Of a stretch of DNA of 13,707 nt, positions 5,890-12,646 are shown piece after piece. The DNA is from JAUPVN01 sp964423475. GTDB lineage: Bacteria; Patescibacteriota; Saccharimonadia; Saccharimonadales; CAIOMD01. Location of the stretch: the NCBI GenBank assembly GCA_964423475.1, contig CAYRFD010000027.1, positions 1 through 13,707 of the forward strand, in the 5' to 3' direction. The notes under the pieces were generated by a model. The model did not search any database and was not told the origin of the DNA. It was given only the letters and a program-made list of their open reading frames with translations. Positions within the stretch are counted from its first letter, which is position 1; every line of letters begins with the position of its first letter. A program made the translations under genes and the position numbers.

Positions 5890-6927
5890 ATGATAACTGT
5901 AATTATTGCAGGTGGATCTGGCACTAGGCTGTGGCCCCTATCTACTCAAGATTACCCTAAACACTTGCTTAAACTTACAAATAGTAATAGTTTATTGCAA
6001 AATACTTTAGAGCGTGTAGAACGATTTGCGCGTAAAGATCATGTTTTTGTAATTACAGAAACAAGCCACGCAGACCATGTTTTTAAACAGCTTAGCGATA
6101 TTCCTAAAAGCAATATTTTAGTAGAGCCTGGGCGCAGAGGTACGGCAAGTTGCGTGATTATGGGGTTAAGCCATATTAAGAATGCTGGGTTGCCAAAAGA
6201 TGAGCCAATAATATTTTTATGGGCAGATCATTTAATTAGAGATAACGATGGTTTTGCCGCTACTGCTTTGCGCGCCGGTGAACTTAGCAAAGGAGAAGGC
6301 AAGCTTGTGTTTGTTGGAGTAGAACCCAACCAGCCATCTACGGCTTTTGGGTATATGAAAAAAGATGGGCCAGTAGAAGGCTGGTTTAATGCTTTTCATT
6401 TAGAAAAATTTGTAGAAAAACCAAATAAAAACACCGCAGAAAAGTATTTTAATACTGGTGGGTACTTATGGAATACTGGCTATTTGGTAGGTTCTGTAGA
6501 GGTATTTGAAAAAACCATGCAACAAGATGCCCAAGAATTATATAAAGAGTATTTAAAATATAATGATGCACAAAATAAAGATATGCAATATTTAGAAATG
6601 CCAAATTTAGTGATTGATACAGCGCTATCAGAAAAAGTTAGCAATGGTTTAGTTATACCTGGAACTTTTGACTGGATGGATGTTGGCAGTTTTAGCGATT
6701 TGCATGCAGTAAGCACAACAGATGACAAGGGCAACCACGTATGGGGGCAAGGCATAGAGATAGACACCACTACAAATAGTTACATAAGAAACGAGGCGTC
6801 GGAGCCTGTAGCCGTTATTGGGCTAGATAACGTAGTGGTAGTAAATACGCCCAATGGGGTGCTAGTGGCAAACAAAAATTATGCTCAAAAAGTTGGAGAG
6901 GTTGCAAAAAAAGTTCAATTAAACTAA
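5890..6927 (+). CDS. manC: Mannose-1-phosphate guanylyltransferase
   Basis: This enzyme makes GDP-mannose from mannose-1-phosphate and GTP. The 345-residue protein has the nucleotidyltransferase signature IIAGGSGTRLWPLS (residues 5-18), with YPKHLLKL (22-29) where GMP-type enzymes have a 'PKqfl.L' motif. RRGTASCVIMG (82-92), LWADHLI (110-116) and the sugar-binding FVEKP (174-178) are also present. It ends after the nucleotidyltransferase and a short left-handed-helix-like tail; there is no C-terminal phosphomannose isomerase domain, so it is the monofunctional form. It leads a two-gene operon with manB, which supplies its substrate, 13 bases downstream. Confidence 0.93.
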   Translation: MITVIIAGGSGTRLWPLSTQDYPKHLLKLTNSNSLLQNTLERVERFARKDHVFVITETSHADHVFKQLSDIPKSNILVEPGRRGTASCVIMGLSHIKNAGLPKDEPIIFLWADHLIRDNDGFAATALRAGELSKGEGKLVFVGVEPNQPSTAFGYMKKDGPVEGWFNAFHLEKFVEKPNKNTAEKYFNTGGYLWNTGYLVGSVEVFEKTMQQDAQELYKEYLKYNDAQNKDMQYLEMPNLVIDTALSEKVSNGLVIPGTFDWMDVGSFSDLHAVSTTDDKGNHVWGQGIEIDTTTNSYIRNEASEPVAVIGLDNVVVVNTPNGVLVANKNYAQKVGEVAKKVQLN

Positions 6928-6934
6928 AAGGAGG
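6928..6934 (+). promoter_or_regulatory. Strong Shine-Dalgarno of manB
   Basis: AAGGAGG at 6928-6934 is 6 bases before the manB ATG at 6941 and begins immediately after the manC stop. It shows that this organism's ribosomes use the classical anti-SD, so its absence before the first genes is meaningful. Confidence 0.85.
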
Positions 6935-6940
6935 ATATTT

Positions 6941-8293
6941 ATGGCTGATTTTCCGGCTCAAGTTTTTAAATCTTACGATATAAGAGGAAAAGTTGGTAGT
7001 GAACTTAATGAACAGTTGGTGCATGATATTGGCCGAGCTTTTGCTGATTTTTTGCCCACAGAAGGCCCAGTAGCCGTAGGCTACGATATGCGCCCCGACA
7101 GTAAGGCTTACGCCACAGCTATAATTGCAGGCTTAACAGAGCAAGGACGAGATGTTTGGGATCTTGGTATGATTGCAACCGATATGATTTACTTTGCGGT
7201 AGGGAGTAATAAATTAGCTGGTGGGGCTGTAGTTACGGCTAGCCACAACCCCGGTGAATTTAACGGAATTAAATTATGCAGAGAAGATGCAATACCAGTA
7301 GGTGAATTTAGTGGTTTGTTTGGTATTAGAGATGCCGTAAAAGCACAATCTTTTAAAAACGTATCAAATACCGGTACGGTAGCAAATAAAGATATAGTTG
7401 AGGGCTGGATTGGCCATGTTCTAAGTTTTATAGATACAGCTAAATTAAAGTCCCTAAATATTGCAGTAGACGCTGGCAATGGTATGGCAGGAGAAATATT
7501 TGCCGAGCTAGAGCCTTATGTACCCTGGCGTGTTAAAGAAATGTATTTTGAGCCAGACGGGACTTTTCCTAACCACGAGGCTAACCCCATGAAATCTGAA
7601 ACTTTAGTAGATATTATTAAAGAAATTAAACAGAATAATCTAGATGGCGGAATTGCATTTGATGGCGATGGTGATAGAGCATTTTTGTTAGATGAGACTG
7701 GCAAAGTTATACCTGGTAGTGCTATGTCTGCGCTATTGGCCGATTATTTTGCTGGCTTAAACCCTGGTGCAACCATTATTTACGATGTTAGAAGCAGCAA
7801 ATATGTGGCTGAGGTTATTACATCTGCTGGTGGCAAGCCTTTTAGGACAAAGGTTGGGCATAGCAATATAAAACAAGCTATGCGCGAGCATAATGCACCA
7901 TACGGCGGAGAATCATCTGGACATTTTTATTTTAAAGAAAATTGGTTTGCAGATTCTGGTTTAATTGCGGCTGTTATTGGTTTGTATGTAGCAACCATTA
8001 ATAATGTTAAGCTATCTGATTTACGTAAAAAATATACCAAATATTTTGCTATAGAAGAAACTAATTTTGTGGTAGAAGATAAAGATGCAAAAATGGAAGA
8101 AATTGTTAATGCGTATCCGTTGGCGGTGACTGTTGATAGGCTAGATGGAGTTACCCTAACTTTTAAAAACGGTTCATGGATGAATATAAGACCAAGTAAT
8201 ACAGAATCTTTGCTAAGGCTTAATGTAGAGGCCGAATCTGAACAAGAACTTGATGCACTTGTGAGCGGTGTATCTGAATATTTTACCAAGTAA
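6941..8293 (+). CDS. manB: Phosphomannomutase/phosphoglucomutase
   Basis: This alpha-D-phosphohexomutase converts mannose-6-phosphate to mannose-1-phosphate (and in many bacteria glucose-6-phosphate to glucose-1-phosphate), feeding manC and possibly rmlA. The 450-residue protein carries all four family loops. They are the phosphoserine loop TASHNPGEFNGIK (99-111, S101), the metal loop DGDGDR (241-246), the sugar-binding GGESSGH (322-328) and the phosphate-binding RPSNTE (417-422). The N-terminal FKSYDIRGKVG is also canonical. It is the second gene of the manC-manB operon. It converges on the histidine kinase gene, with 52 AT-rich bases between them and no clear terminator. Dual phosphomannomutase/phosphoglucomutase activity is an inference from the family. 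Confidence 0.95.
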   Translation: MADFPAQVFKSYDIRGKVGSELNEQLVHDIGRAFADFLPTEGPVAVGYDMRPDSKAYATAIIAGLTEQGRDVWDLGMIATDMIYFAVGSNKLAGGAVVTASHNPGEFNGIKLCREDAIPVGEFSGLFGIRDAVKAQSFKNVSNTGTVANKDIVEGWIGHVLSFIDTAKLKSLNIAVDAGNGMAGEIFAELEPYVPWRVKEMYFEPDGTFPNHEANPMKSETLVDIIKEIKQNNLDGGIAFDGDGDRAFLLDETGKVIPGSAMSALLADYFAGLNPGATIIYDVRSSKYVAEVITSAGGKPFRTKVGHSNIKQAMREHNAPYGGESSGHFYFKENWFADSGLIAAVIGLYVATINNVKLSDLRKKYTKYFAIEETNFVVEDKDAKMEEIVNAYPLAVTVDRLDGVTLTFKNGSWMNIRPSNTESLLRLNVEAESEQELDALVSGVSEYFTK

Positions 8294-8345
8294 ATTCTTT
8301 AGTTTTAAAAAACAACTTTAATTGAGCTAATAAAGCGATATTTGG
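8294..8345. other. Convergent intergenic gap, no clear terminator
   Basis: These 52 AT-rich bases separate the stops of manB and the histidine kinase. Only short A/T stretches (GTTTT/AAAAC with a 2-base loop near 8302-8313) can pair, too weak to call a terminator. Nothing else is recognisable. Confidence 0.4.
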
Positions 8346-11165
8346 TTATTGCTTTGGGGGTGTTTTTAGTGGCAAGAATACGTTAAAGGTGCTGCCTTTA
8401 TTTTGCTCTGAAACAAACCAGATATTACCCTTGCTGTAATTTACAATACTTTGCAGGATATATAGCCCCAAACCGGTGCCGTCTGTATCTATGGTTTTGG
8501 CGTTTTCTGCCCTAAACATTTTAGAGAATATGTGCTTTTGTTGGTTAACCGGTATACCGTAGCCATTATCTTTAACAGATATTAACACCCCATCTATAGG
8601 TATTTTATAGCCATCTACAATGTTTTTGCCCGAAACACTACTAGCATCTAACCTAATTGTGCCCTTGTTTGGGGTGTATTTTACAGCGTTTGATAGCAGG
8701 TTTTGATATATCATTTCTAGATATTTTTTGTCGAATTCTATGTTTGGTAAATCTTTGGTAAAGGTTACTATAAGTTTTTGCTGTTTTTCTTTTATTTTTG
8801 GAGTTAGTTCGTTAATTATTTGTTTAGATACTTGTTCTAGGTTAAGTACCTGCGAGTTTAATACAAAAGTACCAAGTTCTAGGCGTGATACATTTAATAA
8901 ATCGTCTACTAGTATGGACATTCTTTTGTTTGCTAGGTAGATTTCGTTTAAATATTGGGCCTGAGATTTATTTAGTTTACTTTTTTTATCGCTTAATAAT
9001 ATTTCTGTGTACCAATTTATAGATGAAAGAGGTGTGCGCAGCTGGTGAGAAGCCAAAGATACAAATTCTGATTTGGCTTGGTCTATTTCTTGTTCTTTAG
9101 ATATATCTCTAAAAGATCCGTACATAATTTCTGGCTGGCCATTTGGCAACCAAGACATTATTTTGCCGTGGTCTTGAACCCATATCCACGTACCATTTTT
9201 ATGTTTAAGCCGGTATTTTGCTTTATAAAAGCTAGAGGTATCTTTTATATGATTATTTAATGCATCTTGGTATACAGGTAAGTCATCTGGGTGTATTAGT
9301 TGCTGAATTTTACTAGAATTTACGGGCCCTAGTTCTGCAAGTGTGTAGCCAATAATATTTGCCCAACGTTCATTTATGGTAACTTTATTTGTAATTATGT
9401 TTAATTCCCACGCCCCAAGATCTGTTCCTTGTATAATGTTTTCTATTTTTTGCTTAGATTTTTCTAATGACATTTCTGCCTCTACAATATCTGTAATGTT
9501 CTCTTCGCTTGCTAAGAAACCTATTATCTTTTTTTGTGAATTTTTAATTGGAGATATTCTTGCCTTAACATAATACACATCACCCATTTTGTTCCTGTTG
9601 GCAAGTTGTGTATTAATTACATGGCCCTTTTGAGCGTTATCCCATAGGTTTTTGTAAAAATCGTAATCCATTAAACCACCCCAAAGGCGTGGAGATTGGC
9701 CAAGCATTTGGTTAATAGGATAGCCAGTGTTTTGAGCCGCAGCATTATTTGCAAATAAAACAGTGCCGTTAATATCTGTTATTACAATGTGGTTTGGGCT
9801 ATCGCTAAAAGATTTAAGTAAAACGTCAAAAGCACTAATGTTAGATTCTATTGTTTTTTTAGATGTTTGTGTTAATTTAGACATTGCAAAAAATATTAAC
9901 AAAACAACTATAGAATATAGGCTAAATATAATTGGCGAAACAATAGTTTGGCCAAAAATAGTGTTAGAATCATTATTTGCAAAAAGTAAAAAGCTAAAGG
10001 CAATTAATATGTATATTAAGCTATTAATTGTGGCTAGTTTTCTGCTAAAGAATAAATACATTAAAGCAACTGGTATTAATAACCAAGGCTCTGCAACCGT
10101 GTTGTTTACATCGTAATATTGGTAGGCTAGCATGGTAACCGCTAGAGCGTTAATAGATATAAAAACAAGTGTATAGTATTTTTTAGTTAATAAATGAGCA
10201 AATAGTATAATTAGCTGCGCAGCTAAGTATAAAATAAGTACCAAGTTGTAATTTGTAGTTAAACTTATGTTTAATACAAAATTTTCTATAAATAATATTA
10301 AAGAAACACCTAAAATGCTAAGTATTAAAAAGTATTTAAAATATTGTATTTTAACTTTATCAAAAAAGTTAGCACTAAATTGATCTATAGATATTTGTTT
10401 GCTTTGCTTGTTAAATTTTGATAAGTAGTTTGTTAGGTTAAGTATCTGTTTTTTGTCTGTATTGTTAGGGTAAAATTGTTCAAAAACAAAGTTTTTGGAG
10501 CTGTAGCCAGTATCTAGCAGAATATTATTTGCGTTTTGTACATAATTTTTTGGTCCGCTAATAAGAATTTTACTGTTTATATTTTTTGGTATGTGGCTGC
10601 TTTTTAATTGTTCGTGGTATACACTTACGGTAATATTTTTATTGTTTTGTTCTAGTTGCTTTAGCTCTTTAACGTAAAGAGTTTCTTTGTACCTTAGGTT
10701 GTAAATTATATAATAATGTTTGCCTGGGTCTGAGTTTTCTTTTAAGATACTTAAAAAGGGCGCTATACCAACCCCCCCCGCTAACATTATTATATTGTTA
10801 TCTGTAAAATTAGATGTTACAAAAGTTGTGCCAAGAGGGCCATAAATTTTTACTTTGTCTCCGGCTTTAAGGCCCAGAAGTATATGTTTATAATGACTTT
10901 TAGACTTTCTGAGCAATATAGATATATTTTTATTATCTTTTGGGTCACTAATAATAGAAAAAGCTCTCCTATCAAGTTCTGGAGAGCTTTTTAACTGATT
11001 TAATACTAACCATATGTATTGGCCTGCCTTAAACTGCATAGGAGCATTAAGGCTAAATTCTATTTCGTAAGCATCATCACTTAAATATGTGATATTTTTA
11101 AGAGTTGCGGTAAACTCTGTATTTTTGGATTTAGCAGCATAGCTGTTGTTGTTTGTTGGTTCCAA
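8346..11165 (-). CDS. Membrane sensor histidine kinase with N-terminal ferredoxin-reductase-like FAD/NAD module
   Basis: This 939-residue multidomain protein has the following order. Residues 15-231 form an FNR-like module, with FAD-binding RAFS (67-70), GPLG (109-112), the NAD-binding GGVGIAP (130-136), SGP (203-205) in place of the usual CGP, and the terminal E229 in FEQF. Residues 277-428 hold about six membrane helices. Two PAS domains follow (about 446-562 and 572-692; the second has the PAS_3-like HPDDL and FRDIS motifs). HisKA has the phosphoacceptor H707 in SHQLRTP, and HATPase has N826 (N-box), DNGYG (866-870) and GTGLG (896-900). The kinase core looks intact and would phosphorylate an unseen response regulator. 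The FNR part suggests redox or flavin/NAD(P)H sensing. The start is TTG 11165, since no ATG is in frame before residue 42 (M43). The start lies in a small inverted repeat (11164-11178) with only a weak GAGAG nearby, so it is uncertain. It follows the pilin genes in the same direction, 61 bases downstream. Confidence 0.9.
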   Translation of the reverse strand: MEPTNNNSYAAKSKNTEFTATLKNITYLSDDAYEIEFSLNAPMQFKAGQYIWLVLNQLKSSPELDRRAFSIISDPKDNKNISILLRKSKSHYKHILLGLKAGDKVKIYGPLGTTFVTSNFTDNNIIMLAGGVGIAPFLSILKENSDPGKHYYIIYNLRYKETLYVKELKQLEQNNKNITVSVYHEQLKSSHIPKNINSKILISGPKNYVQNANNILLDTGYSSKNFVFEQFYPNNTDKKQILNLTNYLSKFNKQSKQISIDQFSANFFDKVKIQYFKYFLILSILGVSLILFIENFVLNISLTTNYNLVLILYLAAQLIILFAHLLTKKYYTLVFISINALAVTMLAYQYYDVNNTVAEPWLLIPVALMYLFFSRKLATINSLIYILIAFSFLLFANNDSNTIFGQTIVSPIIFSLYSIVVLLIFFAMSKLTQTSKKTIESNISAFDVLLKSFSDSPNHIVITDINGTVLFANNAAAQNTGYPINQMLGQSPRLWGGLMDYDFYKNLWDNAQKGHVINTQLANRNKMGDVYYVKARISPIKNSQKKIIGFLASEENITDIVEAEMSLEKSKQKIENIIQGTDLGAWELNIITNKVTINERWANIIGYTLAELGPVNSSKIQQLIHPDDLPVYQDALNNHIKDTSSFYKAKYRLKHKNGTWIWVQDHGKIMSWLPNGQPEIMYGSFRDISKEQEIDQAKSEFVSLASHQLRTPLSSINWYTEILLSDKKSKLNKSQAQYLNEIYLANKRMSILVDDLLNVSRLELGTFVLNSQVLNLEQVSKQIINELTPKIKEKQQKLIVTFTKDLPNIEFDKKYLEMIYQNLLSNAVKYTPNKGTIRLDASSVSGKNIVDGYKIPIDGVLISVKDNGYGIPVNQQKHIFSKMFRAENAKTIDTDGTGLGLYILQSIVNYSKGNIWFVSEQNKGSTFNVFLPLKTPPKQ
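10958..10992 (-). other. Terminator-shaped hairpin inside the kinase coding region
   Basis: A perfect 12-bp inverted repeat, AAAAAGCTCTCC and GGAGAGCTTTTT, with an 11-base loop lies in codons 58-69 of the histidine kinase. The seven G/C-containing pairs flanked by A and T runs are shaped like a bidirectional intrinsic terminator. Both arms are constrained by coding, one encoding KSSP and the other RRAF, the FAD-binding motif. Function as an attenuator is possible but unproven. Confidence 0.5.
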
Positions 11166-11226
11166 AAGACTCTCTTTTGCTTTTTGATTAGAATTTTTTT
11201 GTAATTTAAGTATCAGTTTATATTAT

Positions 11227-11691
11227 TTATCTAGTTACGGTAATAGTTTCGCCGTTTTCTGCATCTGGGGCTGCTACGGTTATTCTATTATTGGCACTTC
11301 TAGAAATTGTATAACCTGCGCCATTAGCTGATGAACCTGTTGGATCTACTGGTATGGCTGTTAAGTAGGTTTCGTTTGTTGTAAGAACGCTAAGATCTAC
11401 TAAGCCTGTGCATGTGGCACCGGTTTTACATATTTCTCCTGGGGTGCCCGCTGTAAGTGCAGAAACGCTAGCAGGTAATGTTCCGTTGTTATCTATAGAA
11501 TATTGATAAACCGCATTTAGAATTGTTGTGACATCGCTTGAGCGTTGTGCATTTTTACTTTCTGATAGTTGCTTGCTTGGGTTAATAGCAAAAATAACTA
11601 TTCCTGCCAAAATCGCAATTATAGCAATTACTAGTAGTATTTCTATTAGCGTAAAGCCAGAATTCTTTTTAGTTAATTTTTTTATAATCAT
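11227..11691 (-). CDS. Type IV prepilin, major-pilin-like
   Basis: This 154-residue prepilin is a likely structural subunit of type IV pili or a pseudopilus. It has a short basic leader (MIIKKLTKKNSG), cleavage after G12 before F13, and the class III signature GFTLIEILLVIAIIAILAGI with the conserved glutamate E17 at mature position +5. A hydrophobic alpha-1 helix follows, then a C-terminal globular domain with two cysteines (C73 and C79 area, GEICKTGATC) that may form a disulphide, and an 'IPVDP' turn seen in many pilins. AGGAG sits 5 bases before the ATG, which suggests efficient translation. It is the last pilin gene before the kinase. The 65 bases upstream could hold a separate promoter, but I cannot identify one firmly. 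Confidence 0.92.
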   Translation of the reverse strand: MIIKKLTKKNSGFTLIEILLVIAIIAILAGIVIFAINPSKQLSESKNAQRSSDVTTILNAVYQYSIDNNGTLPASVSALTAGTPGEICKTGATCTGLVDLSVLTTNETYLTAIPVDPTGSSANGAGYTISRSANNRITVAAPDAENGETITVTR

Positions 11692-11696
11692 TTTGT

Positions 11697-11701
11697 CTCC
11701 T
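11697..11701 (-). promoter_or_regulatory. Shine-Dalgarno of the major-pilin-like gene
   Basis: On the minus strand AGGAG at 11701-11697 lies 5 bases upstream of the ATG at 11691. It is the only clear ribosome site within the pilin cluster. Confidence 0.7.
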
Positions 11702-11756
11702 ATTTTATATAATGGTTATGCTTATAGACTACTCTAAAATATACATAATATGCAAG

Positions 11757-12146
11757 TTAAAAATTATTTACTTGTTGCCAATTGGTTATAAGTATTTGGG
11801 GGCTAAGCTGACTAATGCTTATTTGGAGCCTTTTTGTGGTATTGTTTACAGTTGCCCAAACTTGGACTGTTCTTGCTTGAATAGAGGTATTTATTATATT
11901 ATATGAACAGTTTTGCCCATTTATAGTTGTATTAAAATTTCCGGTTAGGGCGTTGTTTACTTTAATTTCTGCTAAAGACGTTTCTGCACAGCTATCTACA
12001 AGGGCCTTAGCCTTAGCAGAATCACTAAAATTGCCACTAATTTGCAGGCTTTCTGTACCTTTTAAAATAAGTGAGCTAGCTACCGATGCACTAACTGCTG
12101 CAATTATTAAGACCGTTATTAAAAGTACTGCTCCTTGTTGTTTCAT
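11757..12146 (-). CDS. PilX-like minor pilin candidate
   Basis: This 129-residue protein has a short leader, MKQQG, then a hydrophobic helix (AVLLITVLIIAAVSASVASSLIL), as in PilX/GspK-type minor pilins ('QQGaaLl...'). The rest has SGNFSDSAKAKALVDSCAETSLAEI, close to the alpha-1 continuation of PilX proteins, where a duplicated residue pattern precedes a beta domain. Two cysteines are present (C53, C80). The +5 glutamate of standard pilins is missing (isoleucine there). The start overlaps the stop of the upstream pilin gene as ATGA (12143-12146), indicating coupling. Identity as PilX is inferred from this pattern and from its place between two prepilin genes. Confidence 0.72.
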   Translation of the reverse strand: MKQQGAVLLITVLIIAAVSASVASSLILKGTESLQISGNFSDSAKAKALVDSCAETSLAEIKVNNALTGNFNTTINGQNCSYNIINTSIQARTVQVWATVNNTTKRLQISISQLSPQILITNWQQVNNF

Positions 12147-12643
12147 AATCTTAAGCTACTCCCACCGTAAAATGTTTTAGAATAATTATAAGATTGCTTG
12201 TTTGAACTATTAATGTAATTTAAGGTAAAAGAATAAGAAATATTGCCAGTTGTGTTTGGCCGGCTTAGGTTTGCAAATTCTAAGTTATTTATTTGTATTT
12301 TATTATTGTGCATTGGTTGTGGTAAATTTGCCCCTTGCGTTAAATATAGGGTGTTTGAGCTTACATTGTAAACTGTGGGGTTAAGCGTAGGGTTTATATT
12401 CTGTAAGCTTAGGTTGGGCCCAACGTTACCCTGTGTTGGTGAATTGATTGCAGAAGATGATTGGATGCTTTTGTTGATGTTGTCTATAATAATTTCGCCC
12501 TGCTGGTTAACCTCGTTAATAACTTGGTTTTTTATTTGAGATTGAGTTACAAAATAAAATAAACCTATGGCAGAAGCCAAAATAAAGGGTACTATGGCAA
12601 TGTATAGTAAAGTTTCTATGAGTGTAAAGCCTTTGTTGTTCAT
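12143..12643 (-). CDS. Prepilin-type minor pilin (PilW/GspJ-like)
   Basis: This 166-residue protein has a very short leader, MNNKG, cleaved before F6, with the signature GFTLIETLLYIAIVPFILASAIGLFYF. E10 occupies mature position +5. A long polar helix follows (QSQIKNQVINEVNQQGEIIIDNINKSIQSSSAI), then a beta-rich asparagine-rich region. The 'TLLYIAI' opening and the helix with 'I.D.I..SIQ' fit minor pilins of the PilW/GspJ type, which act in pilus initiation at the tip. It lies 3 bases after the propeller gene's stop and overlaps the next gene by 4 bases. No Shine-Dalgarno is visible, so it probably depends on coupling. Confidence 0.82.
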   Translation of the reverse strand: MNNKGFTLIETLLYIAIVPFILASAIGLFYFVTQSQIKNQVINEVNQQGEIIIDNINKSIQSSSAINSPTQGNVGPNLSLQNINPTLNPTVYNVSSNTLYLTQGANLPQPMHNNKIQINNLEFANLSRPNTTGNISYSFTLNYINSSNKQSYNYSKTFYGGSSLRL

Positions 12644-12646
12644 AAT

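Noticed and set aside
6480..8289. Several open frames of 60-120 codons antisense to manC and manB
   Set aside because: They are shadows of well-conserved genes, with no motif, ribosome site or independent promoter.
9763..10116. 117-codon plus-strand frame opposite the membrane part of the kinase
   Set aside because: It mirrors hydrophobic codons of the kinase membrane helices and has no family pattern.
11164..11178. Small inverted repeat (AAAAGA/TCTTTT, 3-base loop) at the kinase start codon
   Set aside because: Six A/T-rich pairs are too weak to claim translational control; mentioned only in the gene entry.
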